Source of the DNA: an uncultured Pelagibacteraceae bacterium | GTDB lineage: Bacteria; Pseudomonadota; Alphaproteobacteria; Pelagibacterales; Pelagibacteraceae | Direction: 5' to 3' | Length of the DNA stretch: 64,000 bases | NCBI GenBank assembly: GCA_902582315.1 | Contig: CACHRP010000001.1 | Location: 149,915-213,914 of the forward strand | Shown: positions 17,772 through 25,453 of the stretch, piece by piece | How the letters are laid out: each line of letters begins with the position of its first letter | Position numbering within the stretch: the first letter of the stretch is position 1 | Notes under the pieces: model-generated | What the model saw: only the letters and a program-made list of their open reading frames with translations | The model's database searches: none | Told to the model about the DNA's origin: nothing | Translations under genes and position numbers: made by a program

Positions 17772-19155
17772 ATTAGCAAAATCTGAGGTTATACATTTTG
17801 TTGGTATCGGAGGTATTGGAATGAGTGGACTCGCTCTAGTAATGAGTAGAATGGGATTTGAGGTTCAAGGTAGTGATATTAGTATTAATAAAAATATTGA
17901 AAGACTAAAAAATAATAAAATTAAAATTTTTATTGGCCATGAAAAAATAAATATCTCTCGTGCAACTATAATTGTAATCTCATCTGCGATAAAAAAAAAT
18001 AATATCGAAGTTATTTCTGCTAAAGCTAGGAGCCTACCAGTCTATAAAAGAGGAGATATGCTAGGACACATAACTTCATTAACGAAAAATATAGTAGTAG
18101 TGGGATCTCATGGAAAGACAACAACAACGTCTCTTGTGGCAAGTATTTTATCTTTGAGTAATCTTGATCCTACAATTATTAACGGTGGAGTTCTTAAATC
18201 GTCAAATAATTCTGCAAGACTTGGAAAAAGTAATTGGAGCATAGTGGAACTTGACGAATCAGATGGTAGTTTTCTAAAAGTTCAACCAACTTATTCAATA
18301 ATAACTAATATTGATAGAGAACATATGGATTACTATAAATCTATGAATAAATTATTAAATTTATTTGTTGAATATGTTAATAGAGTACCTCCGTTTGGAA
18401 AGTCCTTTATCTGTATAGATGATATCAATAATCTTAAATTAATAAAATTAATTAGAGTAAAAAACTTTCTTACTTACGGTACTAATAAAAAATCAAATTT
18501 CTATATAAGTAAATTGAAACAATTAAGAGACAGCTCTTTATTTAACCTTAGGGTAAAACTGCCAGGAAAAAAAACTTTTTCTATTAAAAAAATAAAAATC
18601 CCGATAATTGGATTACACAATATAAGAAATGCAACAGCATCGATTGCGGTTTCGTTAAGTCTTGGAATACCAATAGACAAAATAAAAAAAGGATTAATAA
18701 AATTTAAAGGTGTTCAAAGAAGATTTAATAAAATATTTGAATATAAGGGAGCTAGTTTCTTTGATGACTATGCTCATCACCCAACTGAGATCAAGGAAGT
18801 GCTAAATGGAGTTAAAAGTGCTTATTCATCAGAAAAAATTGTTTGTATATTTCAACCTCATAGAATTTCAAGACTAAATGACCTAAAGTTAGAATTTGCA
18901 AAATGCTTTAGTAAAGCAGATGAAGTAATTTTATGTCCAATTTTTACAGCAGGTGAAACTATAAAATTAAACTTTAGCTACGAGAGTTTTGCTAGACAAA
19001 TGGCTGACCAGTCTCAAGTAAGACTTTATCATATTAAAGATAAATATAATTTAGCTAAATTTATAAAACAAAATATTTATGGAAATAAAATTGTAATTGG
19101 AATGGGCGCTGGATCTATTTCAAGTTGGATGAAAGAATTACCAAAAATAATTTAA
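17761..19155 (+). CDS. murC: UDP-N-acetylmuramate--L-alanine ligase MurC
   Basis: 464-residue ligase that adds L-alanine to UDP-MurNAc, the first peptide-building step. Motifs in order: HFVGIGGIGMSGLA in the UDP-binding domain, the P-loop GSHGKTTTTS near residue 115, ELDESDGSF, TNIDREHMDYY, and in the C-terminal domain GVQRRFNKI, DDYAHHPTEIKE and FQPHRISRL. It is the last gene of the cluster here. murB, ddl, ftsQ and ftsA, which commonly follow murC, are absent. The stop is one base from the 3' end of the initiator tRNA on the other strand, leaving no room for a terminator between them. Confidence 0.97.
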   Translation: MKIKLAKSEVIHFVGIGGIGMSGLALVMSRMGFEVQGSDISINKNIERLKNNKIKIFIGHEKINISRATIIVISSAIKKNNIEVISAKARSLPVYKRGDMLGHITSLTKNIVVVGSHGKTTTTSLVASILSLSNLDPTIINGGVLKSSNNSARLGKSNWSIVELDESDGSFLKVQPTYSIITNIDREHMDYYKSMNKLLNLFVEYVNRVPPFGKSFICIDDINNLKLIKLIRVKNFLTYGTNKKSNFYISKLKQLRDSSLFNLRVKLPGKKTFSIKKIKIPIIGLHNIRNATASIAVSLSLGIPIDKIKKGLIKFKGVQRRFNKIFEYKGASFFDDYAHHPTEIKEVLNGVKSAYSSEKIVCIFQPHRISRLNDLKLEFAKCFSKADEVILCPIFTAGETIKLNFSYESFARQMADQSQVRLYHIKDKYNLAKFIKQNIYGNKIVIGMGAGSISSWMKELPKII

Positions 19156-19156
19156 T

Positions 19157-19233
<77 letters not shown>

Positions 19234-19236
19234 ATA

Positions 19237-19431
19237 TTAAAATCTGTTTTTGAGTTTATTTAACTTTTTTACTCTTTTAATGTTTTCTTGTAAAATTCTT
19301 TTCTTTTTTTCTGAAGGTTTCTCATAGGTGTCTTTTAGCTTGATGATCTTAAAGAAACCATCTCTTTGAAGCTTTCTCTTTAAAACTCTTAAAGCTTGTT
19401 CAACATTATTATCTTTGACTTCTATTTTAAT
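19237..19431 (-). CDS. rpsU: 30S ribosomal protein bS21, apparently started at ATT
   Basis: 64-residue basic protein of the small subunit that sits near the 3' end of 16S rRNA. The sequence KIEVKDNNVEQALRVLKRK, then KDTYEKPSEKKKR, is typical of bS21. No ATG, GTG or TTG exists in this frame anywhere in the gene, and a stop lies just upstream. A perfect GGAGG ribosome-binding site (19437-19441) is followed after five bases by ATT (19429-19431), which I take as the start. CTG at 19443-19441 overlaps that site and is unlikely. AUU is the known start of E. coli infC. The gene is followed by tRNA-fMet after three bases. Gene finders that require ATG/GTG/TTG will miss it. Confidence 0.9.
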   Translation of the reverse strand: MKIEVKDNNVEQALRVLKRKLQRDGFFKIIKLKDTYEKPSEKKKRILQENIKRVKKLNKLKNRF

Positions 19432-19452
19432 AACTACCTCCAGAAAGGCGAT

Positions 19453-19481
19453 TTAATAGCACTTTAATTTTTTTTTGTCTA
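19453..19481 (-). promoter_or_regulatory. Promoter of rpsU and tRNA-fMet
   Basis: On the minus strand TAGACA (19481-19476) and TATTAA (19458-19453) are separated by exactly 17 bases, including a run of A. The start would be near 19446, only a few bases before the GGAGG site of rpsU. This would allow rpsU and the initiator tRNA to be transcribed independently of the upstream DUF1013 gene. Confidence 0.55.
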
Positions 19482-19485
19482 CACA

Positions 19486-20067
19486 TTATGATCCTTGTGT
19501 TGCAGAGGGTTTTTGCTTTTCTTTTTCTTTTTTTTCTCTTTTAATTCTTCTTTCAGCTTTTTCTATCGCTAAAATTAAATCCTTTTGCGTAAATAAATTC
19601 ATAGCCACAGGATCTTTTGAGTTCAAATTATTATAGTTCCAGTAGCTCTTGTTTCTGATTGATGTTACAGAATTTTTTGTTACCCCTACTAATTTTGCAA
19701 TTTGCGAGTCTTTGAGTTGGGGATGGTGCTTAATTAACCACAAAGCAGAGTCAGGTTTATCCTGTCTTTTAGATAATGGAACATACTTTTTTATTTTTTT
19801 ATCCTCTGACTTAATTTCAATATCCGTACCTTTTATTTGAAGCGCTCTACTTTCGTCTCTCGAAGATAAGTCAATTTCTTCTCTGGTTAATTGACCAGAT
19901 ATTATTGGATTGTATGGTTTAATCCCTTTTGCAACTTCACCATCAGCAATTCCCTGGACCTCAACTTCATGTAGATTGCAAAAATTTGCAATTTGTTTGA
20001 AAGTAAGTGTAGTATTTTCCACTAACCAAACAGCAGTTGCTATTGGCATTAAAAGTCCATTTGTCAT
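19486..20067 (-). CDS. DUF1013 family protein (TrcR-like cell-cycle regulator)
   Basis: 193-residue protein matching the alphaproteobacterial DUF1013 family, which is named TrcR, a cell-cycle transcriptional regulator, in current annotation. The family start is clear: MPIATAVWLVENTTLTFKQI, then FCNLHEVEVQGIADGEVAKGI, YNPIISGQLTREEI, and a second helix-turn-helix-like segment with DSALWLIKHHPQLKDSQIAKLVGVTKNSV. A lysine- and glutamate-rich tail ends the protein. The two segments look like repeated DNA-binding motifs. The ATG overlaps the rpmE stop (TAATG), so the two are coupled. The exact target is unknown in this organism. Confidence 0.85.
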   Translation of the reverse strand: MTNGLLMPIATAVWLVENTTLTFKQIANFCNLHEVEVQGIADGEVAKGIKPYNPIISGQLTREEIDLSSRDESRALQIKGTDIEIKSEDKKIKKYVPLSKRQDKPDSALWLIKHHPQLKDSQIAKLVGVTKNSVTSIRNKSYWNYNNLNSKDPVAMNLFTQKDLILAIEKAERRIKREKKEKEKQKPSATQGS

Positions 20068-20294
20068 TATTTTTTATCTGATCTAAAATTTTGAAATTTT
20101 TTATTAAATTTACTTACTCTTCCTTTATCCAACAACTTTTGTTTACCACCAGTCCATGCTGAATGAGATTTTGGATCAATTTCCAGCTTGAGAACTTCAC
20201 CTTCTTTACCCCAAGTTGATCTTGTCTCAAATTGTGTCCCATCAGTCATTTCAACTTTAATTTTATGGTAGTTTGGATGTATGTCTTTTTTCAT
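20067..20294 (-). CDS. rpmE: 50S ribosomal protein bL31
   Basis: 75 residues. The start [19 protein letters not shown] and the later [18 protein letters not shown] with the FNKKFQNF end are typical of alphaproteobacterial bL31. The zinc-binding cysteines found in the CxxC form are absent, so this is the zinc-independent form. bL31 helps bridge the two ribosomal subunits. The stop overlaps the start of the DUF1013 gene. Confidence 0.95.
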   Translation of the reverse strand: MKKDIHPNYHKIKVEMTDGTQFETRSTWGKEGEVLKLEIDPKSHSAWTGGKQKLLDKGRVSKFNKKFQNFRSDKK

Positions 20295-20329
20295 AACGAG
20301 ACTTATAGCAAATGAAAATGATAAAACAA

Positions 20330-21070
20330 TTAAAACTTATTCAGTTTTTCAAGGATTTTTTCACTTATGCTTGAGCTTGCAGCTCTAATATCTAAATTTT
20401 CTTTTTTTGATAATTCGATTGAATTTAAGACTCCCCCCGCTTCTTTAACAAGCACAATACCTGCAGCAATATCCCATAAATTTAAATTTTCTTGAAAATA
20501 TCCATCAAATCTTCCAGCTGCAACATAAGCCATATCTAATGCTGCACACCCTGTTTTTCTAGTTGGAACATCAATGTTTTTATATTTTACTCCATTTGTC
20601 GCAAATAAACACGAATTAAGATCTTTTTTTTTTGAAACTCTTATTCTTTTGTTGTTAAGAAAAGAACCATTATTTTTTTCAGCATAAAACATTTCATTTT
20701 TAATTGGGTCAAAAATCAAACCACAAATAATCTCTTCATGAGACTGTAGGGCTATTGAAATAGCAAAATGTGGTATTCCATGTAAAAAATTAGAAGTCCC
20801 ATCTATAGGATCTATTATCCAAATATTTTTTTCATCTTTGTTTTTAACAAAACCAGTCTCTTCACTTAAAATAGAGTAGTTTTTTTTTAGTTTTGACAAT
20901 TCTTCAATTATAATTCTTTCTGCATTGATATCTGCGTTACTAACAAAATCTGTGGGTCCTTTTATAGAAACTTGTAAATTTTCTACTTCACCAAAGTCTC
21001 TAATTAATCTTTTTGAAGCTTTTTCTCCAGCTTTAATCATTAAATTTAAGTTGGATGACAACACATTCAT
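20330..21070 (-). CDS. suhB: Inositol monophosphatase family phosphatase (SuhB-like)
   Basis: 246-residue Mg-dependent sugar phosphatase. The family's metal site is visible: EET near residue 68, [25 protein letters not shown] near residues 80-104, and the C-terminal [16 protein letters not shown]. Substrates of this family include inositol-1-phosphate, and some members act on other sugar phosphates or PAP, so the exact reaction is not certain. It follows efp after 4 bases and precedes rpmE. In E. coli SuhB also assists rRNA transcription; whether that holds here cannot be seen. Confidence 0.88.
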   Translation of the reverse strand: MNVLSSNLNLMIKAGEKASKRLIRDFGEVENLQVSIKGPTDFVSNADINAERIIIEELSKLKKNYSILSEETGFVKNKDEKNIWIIDPIDGTSNFLHGIPHFAISIALQSHEEIICGLIFDPIKNEMFYAEKNNGSFLNNKRIRVSKKKDLNSCLFATNGVKYKNIDVPTRKTGCAALDMAYVAAGRFDGYFQENLNLWDIAAGIVLVKEAGGVLNSIELSKKENLDIRAASSSISEKILEKLNKF

Positions 21071-21074
21071 AAAA

Positions 21075-21635
21075 TTATACTTTTTTTACGTATTCAATAT
21101 TTCTAGTATCAACTATGATTTCATCTCCATTTTCAATAAAAGGAGGTACTTGAATTTTTATTCCATTACTTAATGTTGCAGGTTTATAAGATGATGATAC
21201 AGTTTGACCTTTTAATGCTACATCAGTTGTTTCAACTTTACATGTTATCTGATTAGGTAGTCCTACAGAGATTGGTTTTTCATTATAAATACTTATCATT
21301 ACTTCTAAATTTTCTGTAAGCATTGAACCTTTTTGTCCAACTAAATCTTTTTCAATTTCTATTTGTTCAAATGTTTTTGGGTCTATAAAATAATATTTGT
21401 TTTCATCACTAAATGAATAATTAAATTTTATCTCATCTACAGATGCTTTTTCCAGGTATTCACTGGATCTAAATCTTTCATTTAGTTTTGTATTTTTATT
21501 CAAGCTTTTCATTTCAACTTGTGCAAATGCACCACCTTTTCCAGGTTTTACATGTTGTGTTTTTAGTACTTCCCACAAATCATTTTTATACTCTAGCAAC
21601 ATACCAACTCTTATTTCATTAGCTGAGATTTTCAT
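21075..21635 (-). CDS. efp: Translation elongation factor P
   Basis: 186-residue tRNA-mimicking factor that rescues ribosomes stalled at polyproline stretches. Domain I carries the modification site in HVKPGKGGAFAQ, with Lys33 at the loop tip; domains II and III follow with YFIDPKTFEQIEI and the end motif GIKIQVPPFIENGDEIIVDTR. The Lys at the tip fits beta-lysylation by EpmA/EpmB, but neither gene is in the window. The start overlaps the thiE stop by four bases. Confidence 0.97.
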   Translation of the reverse strand: MKISANEIRVGMLLEYKNDLWEVLKTQHVKPGKGGAFAQVEMKSLNKNTKLNERFRSSEYLEKASVDEIKFNYSFSDENKYYFIDPKTFEQIEIEKDLVGQKGSMLTENLEVMISIYNEKPISVGLPNQITCKVETTDVALKGQTVSSSYKPATLSNGIKIQVPPFIENGDEIIVDTRNIEYVKKV

Positions 21636-22258
21636 TTTAATTTTTCTATTGCTTCTTGTGGTTTATATTTTTTATTATTCCAAATGTAGCCTGAAATAGC
21701 TAAAAAGTTTGCATTATTCAATAATAGTTTTTTATAATTTTTATCATTTATTCCACCGATTGTTACAACGGGTATTTTTGTTAGCCTTTTTACGTATTTT
21801 AGTAGATCTATATTAGCTTTATATTTAACTTCTTTTGTTCTACTCTTAAAAAATGCACCAATTGCTATATATGCTGGTCTTAAATTTATTGCTTTTTTAA
21901 TTAGTTTACGTGAATTATGACATGTAACTCCAAAAATTTTGTTTTTGGGTATATTTTTAGTTTTATGTAATTTCATATCTTTTTGGCCTAAATGACATCC
22001 ATCTGCATTTAATTTTTTTGCAATAAATGGATTATCATTAATAATAAATTTGGTTTTATATTTTTTACAAATTAATCTAACTTTTTTACCGACTTCTATA
22101 ATTTGATTTTCATTGTAATTTTTTAACCTCAACTGAAAAAAATAAATTTTTTTTGTTTTTAGAAGATTTTCAAGCTCAGAATAAAAAGAATTTTTATTAT
22201 GAATTTTATTTGGAGAAATTAAATAAATAAATTTTTTCGTATTAATGTTTATTTTCAA
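21632..22258 (-). CDS. thiE: Thiamine phosphate synthase ThiE
   Basis: 208-residue TIM-barrel enzyme joining HMP-pyrophosphate and thiazole phosphate to give thiamine phosphate. Diagnostic segments: FFQLRLKN near the N terminus, FIINDNPFIAKKLNADGCHLGQKDM (split at the loop), GVTCHNSRK, AIGAFFKSRTKE and VVTIGGINDKN. The ending is divergent. The gene overlaps fba by 17 bases and efp by 4, so there is no space for a TPP riboswitch directly upstream. thiD (41057-41869) is also in the window; no thiC was seen, consistent with SAR11 needing an external HMP source. Confidence 0.88.
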   Translation of the reverse strand: MKININTKKFIYLISPNKIHNKNSFYSELENLLKTKKIYFFQLRLKNYNENQIIEVGKKVRLICKKYKTKFIINDNPFIAKKLNADGCHLGQKDMKLHKTKNIPKNKIFGVTCHNSRKLIKKAINLRPAYIAIGAFFKSRTKEVKYKANIDLLKYVKRLTKIPVVTIGGINDKNYKKLLLNNANFLAISGYIWNNKKYKPQEAIEKLK

Positions 22259-23255
22259 TTTCCTCTGTCCATTTTCCCCGAGCAGCTAAAGAGCACATTT
22301 TTGCTCTATGATTAAAAGTATTCTGTGTGCCAGAAACATTCTTAATATTTTTCGACCAAAATTTTAAAGCACTTTGTTGTAAAGCTCTGCCATAAGAATA
22401 TGTAATAATAAAACTCGATTTATTTAATATATTTATTTCATTCAAATTCTCAACTGCCTCTTTTTCAGTTTGTCCCCCTGAAAGAAATGCAACACCTGGA
22501 ACCTCAGATGGCACAGACTCTTCCAAACATTTCAATGTTAACTCTGCAACTTTTTTACATTCGATTTTCTCTTTACAATCAACTCCAGGTAAAATCATGT
22601 TGGGTTTTAGTATTGTTCCTTTTAAGTCAACCTTATTTAAAATTAATTCTTCGTAACATTTTTTTAAAACCTCAGAAGTTTTCTTAAAGCAATCTTCTGA
22701 ATTATGATCTCCATCCATTAATACCTCGGGTTCGACGATCGGCACCATTCCACTCTCCTGGACTAAAGCAGCATAACGAGCAAGAGCATGTGCGTTTGAA
22801 TGAACTGCAAGTTTACTTGGGTATTTATTAGAAATAATATAAACACCTCGCCATTTTGTAAATCTAGCTCCTAGTTTGTAATAAATTTTTAATCTATCTC
22901 TTAAACCATCAAGGCCTTCAGTAATTTTTTCATTTTTTGAATTAGCTAATACTTTTGCTCCAGTATCGACTTTAATTCCTGGTACTGCTCCAGAGCTTGA
23001 AATAAGTTCAGGTATTGTTTTTTTGTTCGACGCTATTTGTTTTATAGTTTCGTCGTATAAAATCACTCCTCCTATACAATCATTCATACTTTCAGAAGAA
23101 AAAAGTGTTTCTCTAAATAAAAGTCTATTTTCTGGTGTTGATGGTACATTAACAGCATCTAGTCTTTTAGTCATTGTGCCTGTGCTTTCATCAGCAGCTA
23201 GAATACCTTTGCCATTAGAAATTATTTTTTCAGTAATAGAGTATAGTTCTGACAT
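22242..23255 (-). CDS. fba: Fructose-bisphosphate aldolase, class I
   Basis: 337-residue Schiff-base aldolase that interconverts fructose 1,6-bisphosphate and the two triose phosphates. It shows the eukaryote-like class I signature: GKGILAADESTGTMTKRLD, FTKWRGVY, MVPIVEPEVLMDGDH, GTILKPNMILPG with the catalytic lysine, and VPGVAFLSGGQTE. The carboxy end (FNHRAKMCSLAARGKW) is also conserved. It follows pgk in a tkt-gap-pgk-fba run, so it belongs to lower glycolysis or gluconeogenesis. No phosphofructokinase is in the window. Confidence 0.96.
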   Translation of the reverse strand: MSELYSITEKIISNGKGILAADESTGTMTKRLDAVNVPSTPENRLLFRETLFSSESMNDCIGGVILYDETIKQIASNKKTIPELISSSGAVPGIKVDTGAKVLANSKNEKITEGLDGLRDRLKIYYKLGARFTKWRGVYIISNKYPSKLAVHSNAHALARYAALVQESGMVPIVEPEVLMDGDHNSEDCFKKTSEVLKKCYEELILNKVDLKGTILKPNMILPGVDCKEKIECKKVAELTLKCLEESVPSEVPGVAFLSGGQTEKEAVENLNEINILNKSSFIITYSYGRALQQSALKFWSKNIKNVSGTQNTFNHRAKMCSLAARGKWTEEIENKH

Positions 23256-23259
23256 TTAT

Positions 23260-24441
23260 TTAGTTTAAAGCCTTTATACCAGGTAAATCCTTACCTTCAA
23301 GAAATTCTAAAAATGCTCCACCCGCAGTTGAAACAAAATTAAAATGTTTTGTTAAATTAAAACTATTTAAAGCTGCAACAGTATCACCACCTCCAGCAAC
23401 TGAATAAATTTCATTTTTTTTATTTTTTTCGACAATTTTTCTTGCTATTTCTAAGCTACCTTTTTTAAAATTTTCATTTTCAAAATAACCAGCTGGACCA
23501 TTCCATAAAACTGTTCTGCTTTCCTCTATAGTTTTATTAAGTATTCTTAATGTTTCTGGTCCAATATCAAGAATTAAATCATCTTTCTGAACTTCGTTTA
23601 TCTTTTTTATATCTCCTTTACCATCTATTTTTTTACTTACGGAAACATCAACAGGAAAAATTATTTTACAATTTTGTTTTTTTGATAAATCAAAAATATC
23701 TTCAACTATATGATCACAATTTTCCTCAAATATTGATTTTCCAATTTGAAATTTTTTATTTTTTAAAATATTATTAGCCATTCCCCCAACAAATATTAAA
23801 TTATCAAATTTAGATATGAGGTTTTTTATTACATTTATCTTTGTAGATATTTTAGAACCACCAATAATACATGTAATTGGCCTTGTTATATCTTTTGTTA
23901 TCTTGCTTAATGCTGTTATTTCTGACATTAATTGAATTCCAGCATAAGACGGCACAAATTTAGTAATGTTGAAAACGGAAGCATGTTTTCTGTGAGAACA
24001 AGAAAACGCGTCGTTAACATATAAGTCGCCAAAGCCAGCTAAAATTTTAGCAAATTCTTCATTATTTTCTTCTTCCTCATTATAAAATCTTAAATTCTCA
24101 AGCATCAAAATACTCTCATTTTTATTATTAAATAAATCTTCATCTTTGAAATTATAAATATTTGATTTAATTAAATGAATATTTTGACCTAATTTATTTT
24201 TAAGGTACTCACAAATAGGCTCCATAGAGAGTTCTTTTATAACTTTGCCCTTAGGTCTTCCCACGTGTGATAGAATTAAAATTTTAGCTTTATTTTTTAT
24301 TAAAAAATTTAATGTTGGAATTATTTTGTCTATTCTATTTGAATCAGTTATTTTTTGTCTATTAAGAGGTACATTGAGATCTAATCTTAATATTATTTTT
24401 TTTCCATTAAGACTTTTTGCAATACTTTCAACTGTTTTCAT
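23260..24441 (-). CDS. pgk: Phosphoglycerate kinase
   Basis: 393 residues. Transfers phosphate between 1,3-bisphosphoglycerate and ADP. Family motifs: KIILRLDLNVPLN, SHVGRPKGK near the N terminus, MLENLRFYNEEE, YVNDAFSCSHRKHASV, ITCIIGGSKISTKI, WNGPAGYFE, and VAGGGDTVAALN with TAGGAFLEFLEG at the end. Length is typical. It overlaps gap by four bases on the upstream side and lies four bases before fba. Confidence 0.97.
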   Translation of the reverse strand: MKTVESIAKSLNGKKIILRLDLNVPLNRQKITDSNRIDKIIPTLNFLIKNKAKILILSHVGRPKGKVIKELSMEPICEYLKNKLGQNIHLIKSNIYNFKDEDLFNNKNESILMLENLRFYNEEEENNEEFAKILAGFGDLYVNDAFSCSHRKHASVFNITKFVPSYAGIQLMSEITALSKITKDITRPITCIIGGSKISTKINVIKNLISKFDNLIFVGGMANNILKNKKFQIGKSIFEENCDHIVEDIFDLSKKQNCKIIFPVDVSVSKKIDGKGDIKKINEVQKDDLILDIGPETLRILNKTIEESRTVLWNGPAGYFENENFKKGSLEIARKIVEKNKKNEIYSVAGGGDTVAALNSFNLTKHFNFVSTAGGAFLEFLEGKDLPGIKALN

Positions 24442-25448
24442 TTAGAGATTTTATGTAAATATTGCGCAATATCGCACATCCTATTTGAAAATCCCCATTC
24501 GTTATCATACCAAGCTGAAATTTTACCCATATTTTTTCCTATAGTGTTGGTTAAAGATGCATCAACAATTGCTGAATGCGAATTATGGTTAAAATCAACT
24601 GATACTAATTTTTCATTAGTAACACACAACACATTTTTTAAATAATTTTTTGAAGCTTTTTCAAAACTAATATTTATTGCATTAGTCGTGAGATTTTTTT
24701 TTGTACAAAAAACTAATTCTACTAAAGAAACATTTGGTGTAGGTACCCTCATTGCAACACCTTCCAGTTTTCCTTTTAGCGATGGAATAATTTCTCCAAT
24801 CGCTTTTGATGCTCCAGTTGAAGTTGGAACTATAGATTGAGATGCTGATCTTGCTCTTCTGGGGTCTTTGTGGGAGTTGTCTAATATTCTTTGATCTGTT
24901 GTGAATGCGTGAATTGTAGTCATAAAACCTTTTTCAATTAAAAAATTCCTGTTCAATATATCCAATACTGGAGCTAAACAATTTGTTGTGCATGAGGCTG
25001 CAGATATTATTTTATCTTTCTTTGTAATCGATTTTTCATTTACTCCAAAAACAATAGTTTTATCTGCATTTTTGCATGGAGCTGAGACAATTACTTTTTT
25101 TGCACCATTATTTAAGTGTTTGTAAAGTTTATCTTTAGAATTAAACTTACCAGAACATTCTAAAACATAATCAACATCGTATTTTGACCAATTAATATCT
25201 TCTATGTTTGTTTCTTGAGAAAAAGATATTTTGTGTTTTCCTATTTTTATAAATTTGTCATCAAACTGAATATTTTCGTTAAATTTTCCATGAACAGAAT
25301 CATATTTAAGTAAATTTGAGCTTACTAAAGTATTTGATCTATTATTTATGTGTTTAATTTTTATATCTTTAAGGTTATTTTCAAATACAGTACGAATGAT
25401 CATTCTTCCAATTCTTCCAAGTCCATTAATTCCAACTTTAATAGTCAT
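24438..25448 (-). CDS. gap: Glyceraldehyde-3-phosphate dehydrogenase (type I)
   Basis: 336 residues. Oxidises glyceraldehyde 3-phosphate with NAD(P). The N-terminal Rossmann motif VGINGLGRIGRM, the catalytic ISAASCTTNCLAPVL (Cys near residue 152), TTIHAFTTDQRILD, RRARSASQSIVPTSTGASK, and the end WYDNEWGFSNR are all present. The residue context at the nucleotide pocket does not allow a firm call of NAD over NADP. It lies 5 bases after tkt. Confidence 0.97.
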   Translation of the reverse strand: MTIKVGINGLGRIGRMIIRTVFENNLKDIKIKHINNRSNTLVSSNLLKYDSVHGKFNENIQFDDKFIKIGKHKISFSQETNIEDINWSKYDVDYVLECSGKFNSKDKLYKHLNNGAKKVIVSAPCKNADKTIVFGVNEKSITKKDKIISAASCTTNCLAPVLDILNRNFLIEKGFMTTIHAFTTDQRILDNSHKDPRRARSASQSIVPTSTGASKAIGEIIPSLKGKLEGVAMRVPTPNVSLVELVFCTKKNLTTNAINISFEKASKNYLKNVLCVTNEKLVSVDFNHNSHSAIVDASLTNTIGKNMGKISAWYDNEWGFSNRMCDIAQYLHKISK

Positions 25449-25453
25449 AAATT

